Source of the DNA: Streptomyces sp. TLI_235
Lineage (GTDB): Bacteria > Actinomycetota > Actinomycetes > Streptomycetales > Streptomycetaceae
Direction: 5' to 3'
DNA length: 64,000 nt
Assembly: GCA_002300355.1 (NCBI GenBank)
Contig: NSGV01000001.1
Location: 2,108,001-2,172,000 of the forward strand
The notes below the pieces were generated by a model. It saw only the letters and a list, made by a program, of their open reading frames with translations, ran no database searches and was not told where the DNA came from. Positions 36,379-46,098 of this stretch are shown piece after piece (the stretch's first letter is position 1; each line of letters begins with the position of its first letter). The translations under genes and the position numbers were made by a program.

Positions 36379-37560
36379 TCAGAATCCCTGGGGGACACGG
36401 AAACCGGGCCGCCCGAGCGGACGCGCGGGCAGCACTCCGCGGTACACCGCCTCGACCTGCTCGACCGTTCGGCGCACGTCGTGCCGGCGGACGACATGGG
36501 CCCGGGCGAGCGCGCCGCGATACGCACAGAGGTCCGGATCGGCGAGTTGCCCGGCCAGGCGTTCGGCCAACGCGACGGCGTCCTCCGGCGGCACCGGGGA
36601 CGCGACGGCGTCCTCCGGCGGAAGACTCTCGCGGGCGCCGGGCACATCGGTGAGCAGCACCGGACGGGCGGCGGCCATCGCCTCCAGCGGGGCCAGCGCC
36701 ATACCCTCCCAGCGGGAGGGCAGCACCACCACGTCCGCGGCGGCCAGCCAGGGCCGCGGATCGGACACGCCGCCGACCAGCAGCACCCGGCGCGGTCCGG
36801 GCAGCGCGCGCACCCGCTCGGCCAGCACGGCCTCGTCCGGGCCGCCGCCAACCAGGGCCAGACCGGCGCCGGGCACCGCCCCGGCCACCCGCGGCCAGGC
36901 GTCCAGCAGCACGTCCTGGCCCTTCTGGCGGCACAGCCGGCCGAGGCAGACCGCCAGCGGCGCGTCCGGGTCCAGGCCGGCGGCGGCCAGGCCGAGCGCG
37001 ACGCGGGCAGCCCGGCTGGCGGCGGCGTCCGCGGCCGCGTGGTGCTCCACGTCCACCCCGTTCGGGACCACCTGCCAGGCGGCCGCGATCCCGGCGGCGG
37101 CGCCGTCGTCCCGCTCCTGCTCGCTCACGCAGAGCAGCGCGTCGGCCCACCGGGCGGCGTGCCGCTCCCAGCGCCGGGCGGCCCGGGCCATCGCCCCGTC
37201 GACGGCGGCGAACGACCAGGCGTGCGGCTGGAAGACGGTGGGGACGGCGCCGCGCACCGCGAGCCGCCCGGCCAGCCCGGCCTTGGCGCTGTGCAGGTGC
37301 AGCACGTCCGGCTCGGCGGAGCGCACGATCCGGCGCAGCCGCCGCACCTCCCCCGCAATGGCCGGTCCGGGCGCGCGCCCGGCCGGCCAGTCCAGCAGCT
37401 CCGCGCCGACCGCGGCGGCCTCCGCGCCGAGCAGGCCGCCGGGCGGACAGGCCAGCAGCACCCGGTGGCCCGCCGCGCGCTGCCCGCGGACGAGGTCCAC
37501 CACCACCCGGGCAACTCCGCCGTCGACGGGCTGCGCGGCATGAAGGATCGTCAGATACAC
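36379..37560 (-). CDS. GT4 family glycosyltransferase
   Basis: A 393-aa GT-B enzyme. MYLTILHAAQPVDGGVARVVVDLVRG at the N-terminus, VVPNGVDVEHH in the middle, and ADVVVLPSRWEGMALAPLEAMAAARPVLLTD (E-x7-E) near the C-terminus. It likely adds a sugar to the polyprenyl-linked unit. GTG 37560 has TAGGCT seven bases upstream and no Shine-Dalgarno, a leaderless start. Near its C-terminus PPEDAVA is repeated because of a 30-bp tandem duplication (36571-36621). A 281-bp gap separates it from the priming-enzyme gene. Confidence 0.9.
   Translation of the reverse strand: MYLTILHAAQPVDGGVARVVVDLVRGQRAAGHRVLLACPPGGLLGAEAAAVGAELLDWPAGRAPGPAIAGEVRRLRRIVRSAEPDVLHLHSAKAGLAGRLAVRGAVPTVFQPHAWSFAAVDGAMARAARRWERHAARWADALLCVSEQERDDGAAAGIAAAWQVVPNGVDVEHHAAADAAASRAARVALGLAAAGLDPDAPLAVCLGRLCRQKGQDVLLDAWPRVAGAVPGAGLALVGGGPDEAVLAERVRALPGPRRVLLVGGVSDPRPWLAAADVVVLPSRWEGMALAPLEAMAAARPVLLTDVPGARESLPPEDAVASPVPPEDAVALAERLAGQLADPDLCAYRGALARAHVVRRHDVRRTVEQVEAVYRGVLPARPLGRPGFRVPQGF
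36571..36621. repeat. 30-bp tandem duplication inside the glycosyltransferase gene
   Basis: The block CGCGACGGCGTCCTCCGGCG at 36571 recurs at 36601, exactly 30 bp apart, with 21 identical bases. It adds ten in-frame codons, seen as PPEDAVASPVPPEDAVALAE in the protein. Confidence 0.75.
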
Positions 37561-37567
37561 GGCAGCG

Positions 37568-37573
37568 AGCCTA
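37568..37573 (-). promoter_or_regulatory. -10 element of a leaderless promoter (GT4 gene)
   Basis: TAGGCT on the minus strand, seven bases before GTG 37560. The same hexamer and spacing precede the HipA-like gene at 38237. Confidence 0.5.
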
Positions 37574-37626
37574 GGTTGGGGCAGAGCCCGGCGGCCCGGA
37601 CGTCACCCGTCCCGGGGACGGGGCAC

Positions 37627-37658
37627 CACCCGTACGGCGCGGGCGGCCCGCACGGGTG
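37627..37658. terminator. Nested hairpin terminator after the SRPBCC gene
   Basis: Outer arms CACCCG/CGGGTG and inner GCGGGC/GCCCGC, 17 bp downstream of the SRPBCC stop. It separates that gene from the glycosyltransferase. Confidence 0.55.
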
Positions 37659-37675
37659 TACGGACGGCCGTACGG

Positions 37676-38113
37676 TTACTCGACCTCGGTGGAGAGCCGG
37701 TCGAGCAGCCCGCCGTGGATCCGGTTGAGGCCCTTCGGGGCGAAGGTCCGCTCGAAGAAGCCGCCGATACCGCCGGCGCCCTGCCAGGAGGCGTCGACCA
37801 CGACCTTGGCGCCCTCGCCGGCCGGGGTGACCGTCCAGGTGATCACCATGCTGGAGTTGGCGTCCGTCTCCACCAGGGTCTGCGGCTGCGGCTCGGTGAC
37901 GGTGAACAGGCAGTCCCGGACCCGCTTCTCGGTGGCCTGCAGCCGCCAGTGCACCTGGGTGCCGGCGCCGGTGCCGCCCGCACGGACCTCGTACTCGCTG
38001 TACTGCTCGGGCAGCAGGCGGGGCCGGACGGTGGCGTAGTCGGCGAGCGCCTCGTACACCCGCTGCGGGGACGCCTGGTAGACCCGCTCGGTGGTGGCCT
38101 GGACCTTGCCCAT
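37676..38113 (-). CDS. SRPBCC family protein
   Basis: A 145-aa START-like (polyketide cyclase/dehydrase) fold protein: VYQASPQRVYEALADYATVRPRLLPEQYSEYEVRAGG, a central strand set, and a C-terminal helix NRIHGGLLDRLSTEVE. Such proteins bind hydrophobic ligands or help in aromatic polyketide cyclisation. No polyketide genes are near, so the ligand is open. The ATG at 38113 has a strong GAAGGAGAG site. Confidence 0.85.
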   Translation of the reverse strand: MGKVQATTERVYQASPQRVYEALADYATVRPRLLPEQYSEYEVRAGGTGAGTQVHWRLQATEKRVRDCLFTVTEPQPQTLVETDANSSMVITWTVTPAGEGAKVVVDASWQGAGGIGGFFERTFAPKGLNRIHGGLLDRLSTEVE

Positions 38114-38223
38114 GGGGGCTCTCCTTCACTGGACTTCGCCGCCGCCGCTCGGGGTGGCGGCCGATCGCGCCCAAGCCAACCACACCCGTCCCGCCGGACC
38201 CGCGACTCGCCCCGGGTCCGGGT

Positions 38224-38229
38224 TAGGCT
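38224..38229 (+). promoter_or_regulatory. -10 element of a leaderless promoter (HipA-like gene)
   Basis: TAGGCT lies seven bases before GTG 38237, with no Shine-Dalgarno in between. Confidence 0.5.
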
Positions 38230-38236
38230 TGCCGGT

Positions 38237-39130
38237 GTGCTCGATCAGGTGACCGCCCTCCGCTACCTCGATCCGCTGCGCGCCGGCGGCTCGGTGCCCG
38301 GCGTGGTGGAGACCGACGACCTGGGCACCTACGTGGTGAAGTTCACCGGCGCGGCGCAGGGCCCGAAGGCCCTGGTGGCCGAGGTGATCGTGGGCGAGCT
38401 GGCCCGCCGGCTGGGGCTGCGGGTCCCACCGCTGGTACTGGTCGACTTCGACCCGGCGGTGGCCGCGCACGAGCCGGACTCCGAGATCCAGGACCTCCTC
38501 CGTGCCAGCGCCGGGCTGAACCTCGGCATGGACCTGCTGCCCGGCGCCCGCGACTTCACCCCCGGCGCGACGGCCGTGGACCCGCTGGAGGCCGGCCGGA
38601 TCGTCTGGCTGGACGCGCTGACCGGCAACGTCGACCGCACCGTGCACAACCCCAACCTGATGGTCTGGCACCGGCGGCTGTGGCTGATCGACAACGGCGC
38701 CGGGCTGATCTTCCATCACCGCTGGTCCGGCGCGGCCGCCTCGGTGCTCAAGCCCTACCCGATGAGTGCGCACGCACTGGGCGCCTACCGGCCCGCGGTG
38801 GCCGACGCCGACGCCGAGTTCGCCCCGCTGGTCACCGAGGACCTGCTGCGCGAGGTGGTCGGCCTGGTGCCGGACGCCTGGCTGGTCGACGAGCCCGGCC
38901 TCGAATCGCCGCAGGCCCTGCGGGACGCCTACGTCGCACACCTGGCCGAGCGTGCGGCGGGCTCCGCCGTCTGGCTGCCGACCGAGTTCGCGACGGCCGA
39001 CGAACTGCGGGCGGCCGAGGAACGCCGCGCCGCGGCCACCCTGGCAGCCCGCCCGGCCTGGCTCAAGCAGGTACCGAACCGCCACGGCCTGGCCAAGGTC
39101 GAATCGGACTGGACCCGCCACATCGGCTGA
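38237..39130 (+). CDS. HipA-like kinase
   Basis: A 297-aa protein of the single-gene HipA-like kinase family. A nucleotide-binding region is TYVVKFTGAAQGPKALVAEVIVGELARRLGL, followed by WLDALTGNVDRTVHNPNLMVWHRRLWLIDNGAGL, which holds the catalytic Asp/Asn pair and a DNG activation motif. HipA itself is a toxin kinase, but here no HipB-like antitoxin gene is adjacent, and this short family is not known to be toxic. GTG start at 38237 with TAGGCT seven bases upstream. It is a single-gene unit. Confidence 0.85.
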   Translation: MLDQVTALRYLDPLRAGGSVPGVVETDDLGTYVVKFTGAAQGPKALVAEVIVGELARRLGLRVPPLVLVDFDPAVAAHEPDSEIQDLLRASAGLNLGMDLLPGARDFTPGATAVDPLEAGRIVWLDALTGNVDRTVHNPNLMVWHRRLWLIDNGAGLIFHHRWSGAAASVLKPYPMSAHALGAYRPAVADADAEFAPLVTEDLLREVVGLVPDAWLVDEPGLESPQALRDAYVAHLAERAAGSAVWLPTEFATADELRAAEERRAAATLAARPAWLKQVPNRHGLAKVESDWTRHIG

Positions 39131-39135
39131 CGGGT

Positions 39136-39195
39136 GAACCACTGGGGGCGCCGGGGGCGGCTCCCGGCCGAAGGCTGGGGGCGGAACTGAGTGGT
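39136..39195. repeat. Interspersed repeat, second copy
   Basis: Shares CTCCCGGCCGAAGGCTGGGGG with the copy at about 3325-3346 and contains a short hairpin. It sits directly after the HipA-like gene and may help terminate transcription. Confidence 0.5.
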
Positions 39196-39200
39196 GTCCC

Positions 39201-39530
39201 CTAATACAGCGGCGGGACCGGCTCGGCGCCGGCCGCGAGCAGCAGGCCCTCGGCGAGGGTGCCGCAGAAGAGGCAGAACGCCACGAGCGCGGCCCGCTCC
39301 AGGGTGTTCAGTCGACGCACGCGCGGCGTCCACAGCAGCAGCCCGGCCGCGGTCAGGCCGGCCAGTGGCCCGCCGAGCACCGTCAGGCCGGCCCGCAGCC
39401 AGTCGCCGGAGCCACCCACCCCGAAGCAGACGCCGACTGCCAGCAGCAGCAGTCCCGGCACCGCGACCACCAGGCTGCCCGCGAGCACCAGCACCGCGCC
39501 GGCCCTGCGCCGTCCGTCCACCCCGACCAC
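39201..39530 (-). CDS. Small integral membrane protein, unknown function
   Basis: A 109-aa protein with three hydrophobic helices at about 9-35, 47-66 and 78-101. No family is recognised. ATG start at 39530; the 3' end converges on the HipA-like gene, and the opposite strand holds only shadow frames. Gene status rests on hydrophobic pattern and codon use, so confidence is moderate. Confidence 0.55.
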   Translation of the reverse strand: MVGVDGRRRAGAVLVLAGSLVVAVPGLLLLAVGVCFGVGGSGDWLRAGLTVLGGPLAGLTAAGLLLWTPRVRRLNTLERAALVAFCLFCGTLAEGLLLAAGAEPVPPLY

Positions 39531-39574
39531 CGTCCCCGCTCCGTCGCCCCCGACATCGAGGGTCGCCGGAACGG

Positions 39575-39614
39575 CCCTGCCCCGCCTGAGTACGGATACT
39601 CGGGCGGGGCAGGG
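39575..39614. terminator. Strong hairpin terminator after the subtilase gene
   Basis: CCCTGCCCCGCCTGAGTA (39575-39592) pairs with 39597-39614 over 18 positions, one mismatch, and a four-base loop. It lies 47 bp past the peptidase stop. Confidence 0.85.
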
Positions 39615-39661
39615 GAGTTCGTCCGTCGTTCAGCAGGTCGACGCCCTGTGCGTCACGGACG

Positions 39662-41149
<1,488 letters not shown>

Positions 41150-41275
41150 AGGGGTTGACCCTCCGGAGTCTCGAAGTGTGCCCCGCTGGTGGCGGTGACA
41201 CGTGAGGTGGACCGGACGCTATTGAACGTGCGTGGTGATCCGCAAGAGCACGGGCACGAAATGTGCACAACAGCG

Positions 41276-41307
41276 GTGCCCGGCCCGCTGTCAGTCGGGC
41301 CGGGCAC
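41276..41307. terminator. Hairpin terminator after the GH48 cellulase
   Basis: GTGCCCGGCCCG (41276-41287) and CGGGCCGGGCAC (41296-41307), a perfect 12-bp stem with an 8-base loop, 52 bp past the GH48 stop. Confidence 0.85.
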
Positions 41308-41358
41308 CTGTCCTGTTCGCTCCGTCGGTCCGCGCCGGGCCGAAGCCCGGCGGGTGCG

Positions 41359-44280
41359 TCAGGAGTTGAAGAGCTCTCCGTAGGTCGCGAGGGCGGTCGC
41401 GATGTCCGCCTGGGCCCAGAAGCGGTGGTACGTGAAGGTCGGCGCGGCGCCGCCGTCCAGGTAGGCCTGGACCTTGGCGAAGGCCGGGTCGTTCTTGTAG
41501 AAGGAGCGGATCGACAGGAAGGTGGACGCGGAGTTGATGGCGTCACCGTTGGGCATGGTGCCCGTCCAGCCGGACGGGACCGAGACCGAGTCCTTGAAGC
41601 GGCTGTAGTCGGTGCGGGTCTCCGGGACGGAGATGCCCAGCGCGTCCTGGTTGTTGGCCCACATGCCGTCCAGCAGCTTCTGCGCGGCGGTCTTCGCCGC
41701 GGCGTTGCCGGACTTCGCCGCGTAGTAGGACAGCAGTTTGGCGTAGGAGCCCGCCACACCGACGTCGCTCGTCTGGTCGACCACGGTCACGTGCAGGCCG
41801 GTGTTGCCGCCAGGCGCACTCGCGTTCCAGGTGTCGGGCTTGCCGCTCCAGGCCAGCGTGGACGGGATCTTGAAGGTTCCGTCGCTGCTGAACGTGGTGT
41901 TCGCCAGCGCCCAGGTGACCCACTTGTCCAGGACGGCCTTGGCCTTGGTGTCGCCGCTCGCGTAGTAGTACTCCGCGAGCCGCTCGACGCCCCAGGCCTG
42001 GAAGCCGAACCACTGGTTGGACGGCGGGTCGTGGTAGACCGGCGCCTCGTCGTAGTACATCCCGTAGAAGGTGGGGGTGCCGGCGGGCGGGGTGCCGTAG
42101 GCGCCGTCCCAGCTGTTGGTGGCACCGCCCGCGATGGCGCCCTCGCTGGACTGCAGCCACTGCAGGAACTCGACCTGGCGGCCCAGGCTGGTGGTCCAGT
42201 CGGTCTTGCCGGTGGCCGACTTGGGCGCCATGGCGGTGTTGTTGACCAGGGCGTAGGCGGCCATCGGGTTCTGGTAGCCGCCGTGCGCGGCGCTGTCGCC
42301 GATGCGCCAGGCCCAGCCGGCGCTGCTGTCGGTCGCGCCGCCCCAGGCGTAGTACCAGGACAGCAGGTAGTGCTCGCTGGTCTTGCCGGAGCCGGCCGCG
42401 CAGACGGTCGGGCCGACGCAGTTCCCGATCTTCTTGAAGTACTTGTCGAAGAACGAGTAGCGCAGGTAGTCGCCCATCTTGCCGGCCTTGGCGACGGCGG
42501 TCGCGACCTGCGCGCCGTTGCCCTGGGCCTTGGCCCAGGTGTCCGCCCAGTAGGCGGCCTGGATGGCGCGGGCGTCGGCGTCCGGGGCGTCGGTGAACTT
42601 CCACTGCTTGGCGTAGGACGCGTCCTTGACGAACAGGTCCAGGTAGCCGTTCTTGCCGCCGTAGGCGAACTTGTCGCAGGTGGGCTGCGGGATCGTCTCC
42701 CAGACCGACTCCTGCGGGCCGCGCTGGTAGGTGTTGATGTAGGACGGTCCGGTGTCGGTCGGGCCGGCCTCGCACTTTCCGGGCGCGTTGCCGTAGCCGT
42801 ACACGTTGTCCACGTCCTGCAGCCAGTGCATGCCGTAGATGTCGTCGGTGCCGTAGGCGGACTTCAGCTCCGCGGCGATCGGGTCGTTGCCCGGGGTGAC
42901 CGAACTGTCCATCTGCGACGGGTAGTCGCTGGGCAGCGGGTGCTCGGGGGCGTAGGTGGCCGGCTTGCTCGCGTTGTAGAAGCTGTTGGTGGGCTGGTCG
43001 GCGTGCGTGGGGATCATGTACGTCTCCATGAGCGCCCACGCCGCGTTGAACTTCGACCAGTCCTTGGTCACCCGGCCGTACTGCGCCTCCAGCCACAGCA
43101 GGTAGCTGTAGGCCTCCGAGGTGGTCTCGTGGCCCTGGTCCGGCGCCTCGACCAGCAGGGTCTCCACCGAGTGGTACGGGATGCCCTCGGGCGAGAAGTA
43201 GCCGTTCGCCGGTGCCTTGATCTTGTCGTACAGCTGCAGGAAGCGGTCGTCGTAGACGCCCGTGCCGGCGGCCAGTTCGGTCACCGTGACCACCGAGGCG
43301 GTGTAACCGGTGGCGGTGGAGGTGAAGTTCGCCGAGCCGGTGGAGGTCGCGTCGGCCGCCAGGGTGACGGTCTGCGCGGTGGACCAGTTCGACGGGGTGA
43401 AGGTCAGCGTGGCACCGGAGCTGATGGAGAGTCCGGTGTTCCCCGAGCTCCGGGTGGTGGTGACGGTGACGTTGCCGGTGGGCTGCGAGGACAGCTTCAG
43501 CGCGAAGCCGCCGGTCTTGCCCTGGGTCACCGACAGGGTGGTGGGCACCGCGGTGATGGACGGCCCGGCGGCGACGGTGATGCCGGCCGGGGTCGACTCG
43601 CTGGTCGCGCCGAGGCTGTCGTACGCCTTGGCGTAGACGGAGTGGCTGCCGGAGGAGGCGCCCGTCCAGCTGAAGGTGTACGGCGCGGCGGTGGCGGTGC
43701 CGATCAGCGTGGTGTTGTCGTAGAACTCGACCTTGCTGACGGTGGCGCCGTCCGCCGCGGTGGCGCTCGCGGCCAGCGGGACGGCCGCGCCGGCCGGGTA
43801 ACTCGCGCCCGCGGAGGGGCTGGTGAGCGCGACCGCGGGGGCGGCGTGGGCGCCGGTGCAGCCGGTGCCGTTGACCGCGAACGAGGTCGGCGCCGCGTTG
43901 GTGCCGCTGTACGAGAAGTTGGCGCCCGCGGTCACCGACTGGCCGGCGCCGATGGTGGTGGCCCAGGCCGGATTGGTGACGCTGACGTTCTTGCCGGACT
44001 GCGACCAGGTGCCGTTCCAACCGGTGCCGGAGAGCGTCTGGTTACCGGTGTAGGCGTAGGTGAGGTTCCACCCGTTGATCGTGTCGGCACCCTTGTTGCT
44101 GATCTTCACGTTCGCCGTGAAGCCGGAGCCCCAGTCGTTGGTGCTGTAGTCGACGGAGCACTGCAGGGCGGCGGCGGAGGCGGGGTTCGCGACCATGGTG
44201 GTGAGGCCGGCCGCGAGCACGGCGAGCGCCACGCCGAGTGTGGACACACGGGTGGTGCGGGAGGTGGTGGGGGGTGACAT
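41359..44280 (-). CDS. GH48 processive cellulase (reducing-end cellobiohydrolase) with CBM2
   Basis: A 973-aa secreted enzyme. Signal about 1-37; family 2 carbohydrate-binding module about 38-136 (VDYSTNDWGSGFTANVKI, LSGTGWNGTWSQSGKNVSV); two Ig-like domains about 145-235 and 245-335; GH48 catalytic domain about 340-973. The GH48 acid-region Glu is in QGHETTSEAYSYLLWLEA. It degrades crystalline cellulose processively. GTG (44283) directly precedes ATG 44280; the AGGAG spacing fits the ATG better. It is divergent from a GH5 cellulase, with CebR boxes between. Confidence 0.94.
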   Translation of the reverse strand: MSPPTTSRTTRVSTLGVALAVLAAGLTTMVANPASAAALQCSVDYSTNDWGSGFTANVKISNKGADTINGWNLTYAYTGNQTLSGTGWNGTWSQSGKNVSVTNPAWATTIGAGQSVTAGANFSYSGTNAAPTSFAVNGTGCTGAHAAPAVALTSPSAGASYPAGAAVPLAASATAADGATVSKVEFYDNTTLIGTATAAPYTFSWTGASSGSHSVYAKAYDSLGATSESTPAGITVAAGPSITAVPTTLSVTQGKTGGFALKLSSQPTGNVTVTTTRSSGNTGLSISSGATLTFTPSNWSTAQTVTLAADATSTGSANFTSTATGYTASVVTVTELAAGTGVYDDRFLQLYDKIKAPANGYFSPEGIPYHSVETLLVEAPDQGHETTSEAYSYLLWLEAQYGRVTKDWSKFNAAWALMETYMIPTHADQPTNSFYNASKPATYAPEHPLPSDYPSQMDSSVTPGNDPIAAELKSAYGTDDIYGMHWLQDVDNVYGYGNAPGKCEAGPTDTGPSYINTYQRGPQESVWETIPQPTCDKFAYGGKNGYLDLFVKDASYAKQWKFTDAPDADARAIQAAYWADTWAKAQGNGAQVATAVAKAGKMGDYLRYSFFDKYFKKIGNCVGPTVCAAGSGKTSEHYLLSWYYAWGGATDSSAGWAWRIGDSAAHGGYQNPMAAYALVNNTAMAPKSATGKTDWTTSLGRQVEFLQWLQSSEGAIAGGATNSWDGAYGTPPAGTPTFYGMYYDEAPVYHDPPSNQWFGFQAWGVERLAEYYYASGDTKAKAVLDKWVTWALANTTFSSDGTFKIPSTLAWSGKPDTWNASAPGGNTGLHVTVVDQTSDVGVAGSYAKLLSYYAAKSGNAAAKTAAQKLLDGMWANNQDALGISVPETRTDYSRFKDSVSVPSGWTGTMPNGDAINSASTFLSIRSFYKNDPAFAKVQAYLDGGAAPTFTYHRFWAQADIATALATYGELFNS

Positions 44281-44353
44281 CACGGCTCCTGAAGGTGGGG
44301 GAGATCGACGGCGAGGCGGCGATGCACGGCTCTCGCTTCAGTACGTGGATCTG

Positions 44354-44367
44354 TGGGAGCGCTCCCA
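44354..44367. promoter_or_regulatory. CebR box, perfect
   Basis: TGGGAGCGCTCCCA, the canonical 14-bp CebR operator of Streptomyces, in the GH48/GH5 divergent region, 74 bp before the GH48 start. CebR is a LacI-family repressor released by cellobiose/cellotriose. Confidence 0.9.
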
Positions 44368-44460
44368 AGAATGAGGATGGGTTAGAGGCATGTCAAGAGA
44401 CTGCGCAGCAGACAGGCTTGGCAACTCCCGTACCGATGGCTATGTTTCAGCCCGGGCCTG

Positions 44461-44474
44461 TGGGAGCGCGCCCA
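44461..44474. promoter_or_regulatory. CebR box, one mismatch
   Basis: TGGGAGCGCGCCCA, 13 of 14 match to the CebR box, 27 bp before the GH5 start, so each of the two divergent cellulase genes has its own box. Confidence 0.8.
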
Positions 44475-44500
44475 TGACCCACTCTCATCGAGGAGCGGAC

Positions 44501-46075
44501 ATGTCCCTCCGCACCACCGCCCTGGCACTGGGGTCGGCACTGGTCGCCACCGCCGCCGCAGGGCTCGCCATGGTCGGCCCCGGCACCGCCGCGGCCGCCA
44601 CCACCGCCTGCACGGTCGACTACAGCACCAACGACTGGGGCTCCGGCTTCACCGCCAATGTGAAGATCAACAACCTGGGTTCCACCGCGGTCAACGGCTG
44701 GACGCTGACGTACACGTACGCCGGCAACCAGACGCTCTCCGGCACCGGCTGGAACGGCACCTGGTCACAGTCCGGCAAGAACGTCACCGTCACCAACCCG
44801 GCCTGGGCGACCAGCATCGGCGCGGGGCAGTCGGTCACCGCGGGCGCCAACTTCGCCTACAGCGGCGGCAACGCGGCCCCCACCTCGTTCGCCCTGAACG
44901 GCCTCGCCTGCACCGGCACCGGCCAGACCCCGTCGAGCTCCCCCAGTGCCTCGGCCTCTCCCAGCACCTCCGCGTCCCCGAGCGCCTCGGCATCCCCGAG
45001 CGGCTCCGCCTCCCCCAGCAGCTCGGCCTCACCGAGCAGTTCGGCATCCCCCACCGCCGGCACCGGCGCCCCGTCGCTGCACGTCTCGGGCACCTCGCTG
45101 GTGAACGAGGCCGGCACGCCCGTCACCCTGCACGGCGTCAACCGCTCGGGCACCGAGTTCATGTGCGTCCAGGGCTACGGCTTCTTCGACGGCCCGGTGG
45201 ACGCCGCCGCGATCGCCGCCATCAAGAGCTGGCACGCCGACGCCGTCCGCGTCCCGCTCAACGAGGACTGCTGGATCGGCACCGGCAACGTCAAGCCGGA
45301 GTACGCCGGCGCCAACTACCGTGCCGCGATCAAGGGCTGGGTGGACGCGCTGCGCAACGCCGGGCTCACCCCGATCGTCGAGATGCACTGGAGCCGCGGC
45401 CAGTACACCGGCAACTCCTCGGGCTGCGCCGACGTCAACGCCACCTGCCAGAAGCCGATGCCGGGTGCCAACGCGGTGCCGTTCTGGAGCTCGGTCGCGG
45501 ACACCTTCAAGGACACCGACCAGGTGGTCTTCGACCTGTTCAACGAGCCCTACCCGGACCGCTCGGAATCCTCCACCACCCAGGGCTGGCTCTGCTGGCG
45601 CGACGGCGGCAGCGCCTGCCCCGGCATCCCGTACCAGGTCAGCGGCTTCCAGACGCTGGTGAACACCGTCCGGGCGACCGGCGCCGAGAACGTCATCATG
45701 CTCGGCGGCCTGGCCTACTCCAACGACCTCGGCCAGTGGCTCACGTACCGGCCGACCGACCCGACCGGCAACCTCGCGGCGGCCTGGCACGTGTACAACT
45801 TCAACACCTGCTCCAGCGTCTCCTGCTTCGACTCCACGCTGGCCCCGGTGGCCGCCGAGGTCCCGCTGATCGCCGGTGAGATCGGCGAGAACACCTGCAG
45901 CCACGGCTTCATCGACCAGGTGATGGCCTGGCTGGACGCCCGGAAGCTCGGCTACCTGGGCTGGACCTGGAACACCTGGGACTGCAGCTCCGGCCCGTCG
46001 CTGATCAGCAACTACGACGGCACCGCGACCACCTTCGGCGCCGGCCTGCGCGACCACCTCCGCGCCATCGGCTGA
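44501..46075 (+). CDS. Secreted GH5 endoglucanase with CBM2
   Basis: A 524-aa secreted enzyme. Signal about 1-34; CBM2 about 35-138, closely similar to that of the GH48 gene; a Ser/Pro/Ala linker about 139-187; and a GH5 domain about 190-524 with acid/base Glu349 (FDLFNEPYPD) and nucleophile Glu460 (IAGEIGENTC). It cuts internal beta-1,4-glucan bonds, complementing the processive GH48 enzyme. ATG 44501 follows GAGGAGCGGAC and a CebR box. The upstream in-frame part from 44390 lacks a ribosome site. Confidence 0.94.
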   Translation: MSLRTTALALGSALVATAAAGLAMVGPGTAAAATTACTVDYSTNDWGSGFTANVKINNLGSTAVNGWTLTYTYAGNQTLSGTGWNGTWSQSGKNVTVTNPAWATSIGAGQSVTAGANFAYSGGNAAPTSFALNGLACTGTGQTPSSSPSASASPSTSASPSASASPSGSASPSSSASPSSSASPTAGTGAPSLHVSGTSLVNEAGTPVTLHGVNRSGTEFMCVQGYGFFDGPVDAAAIAAIKSWHADAVRVPLNEDCWIGTGNVKPEYAGANYRAAIKGWVDALRNAGLTPIVEMHWSRGQYTGNSSGCADVNATCQKPMPGANAVPFWSSVADTFKDTDQVVFDLFNEPYPDRSESSTTQGWLCWRDGGSACPGIPYQVSGFQTLVNTVRATGAENVIMLGGLAYSNDLGQWLTYRPTDPTGNLAAAWHVYNFNTCSSVSCFDSTLAPVAAEVPLIAGEIGENTCSHGFIDQVMAWLDARKLGYLGWTWNTWDCSSGPSLISNYDGTATTFGAGLRDHLRAIG

Positions 46076-46098
46076 CCGCACGCGACGCCCGCGGGCTG

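Noticed and set aside
38237..39130. Classical HipAB toxin-antitoxin module
   Set aside because: No HipB-like HTH gene lies next to the kinase, and the protein is the short stand-alone type.
41263..44277. Long open frame (1004 codons) opposite the GH48 cellulase
   Set aside because: A high-GC shadow: it runs antisense to a gene with clear CBM2 and GH48 domains, is Gly/Val/Arg-rich, and has no recognisable domain.
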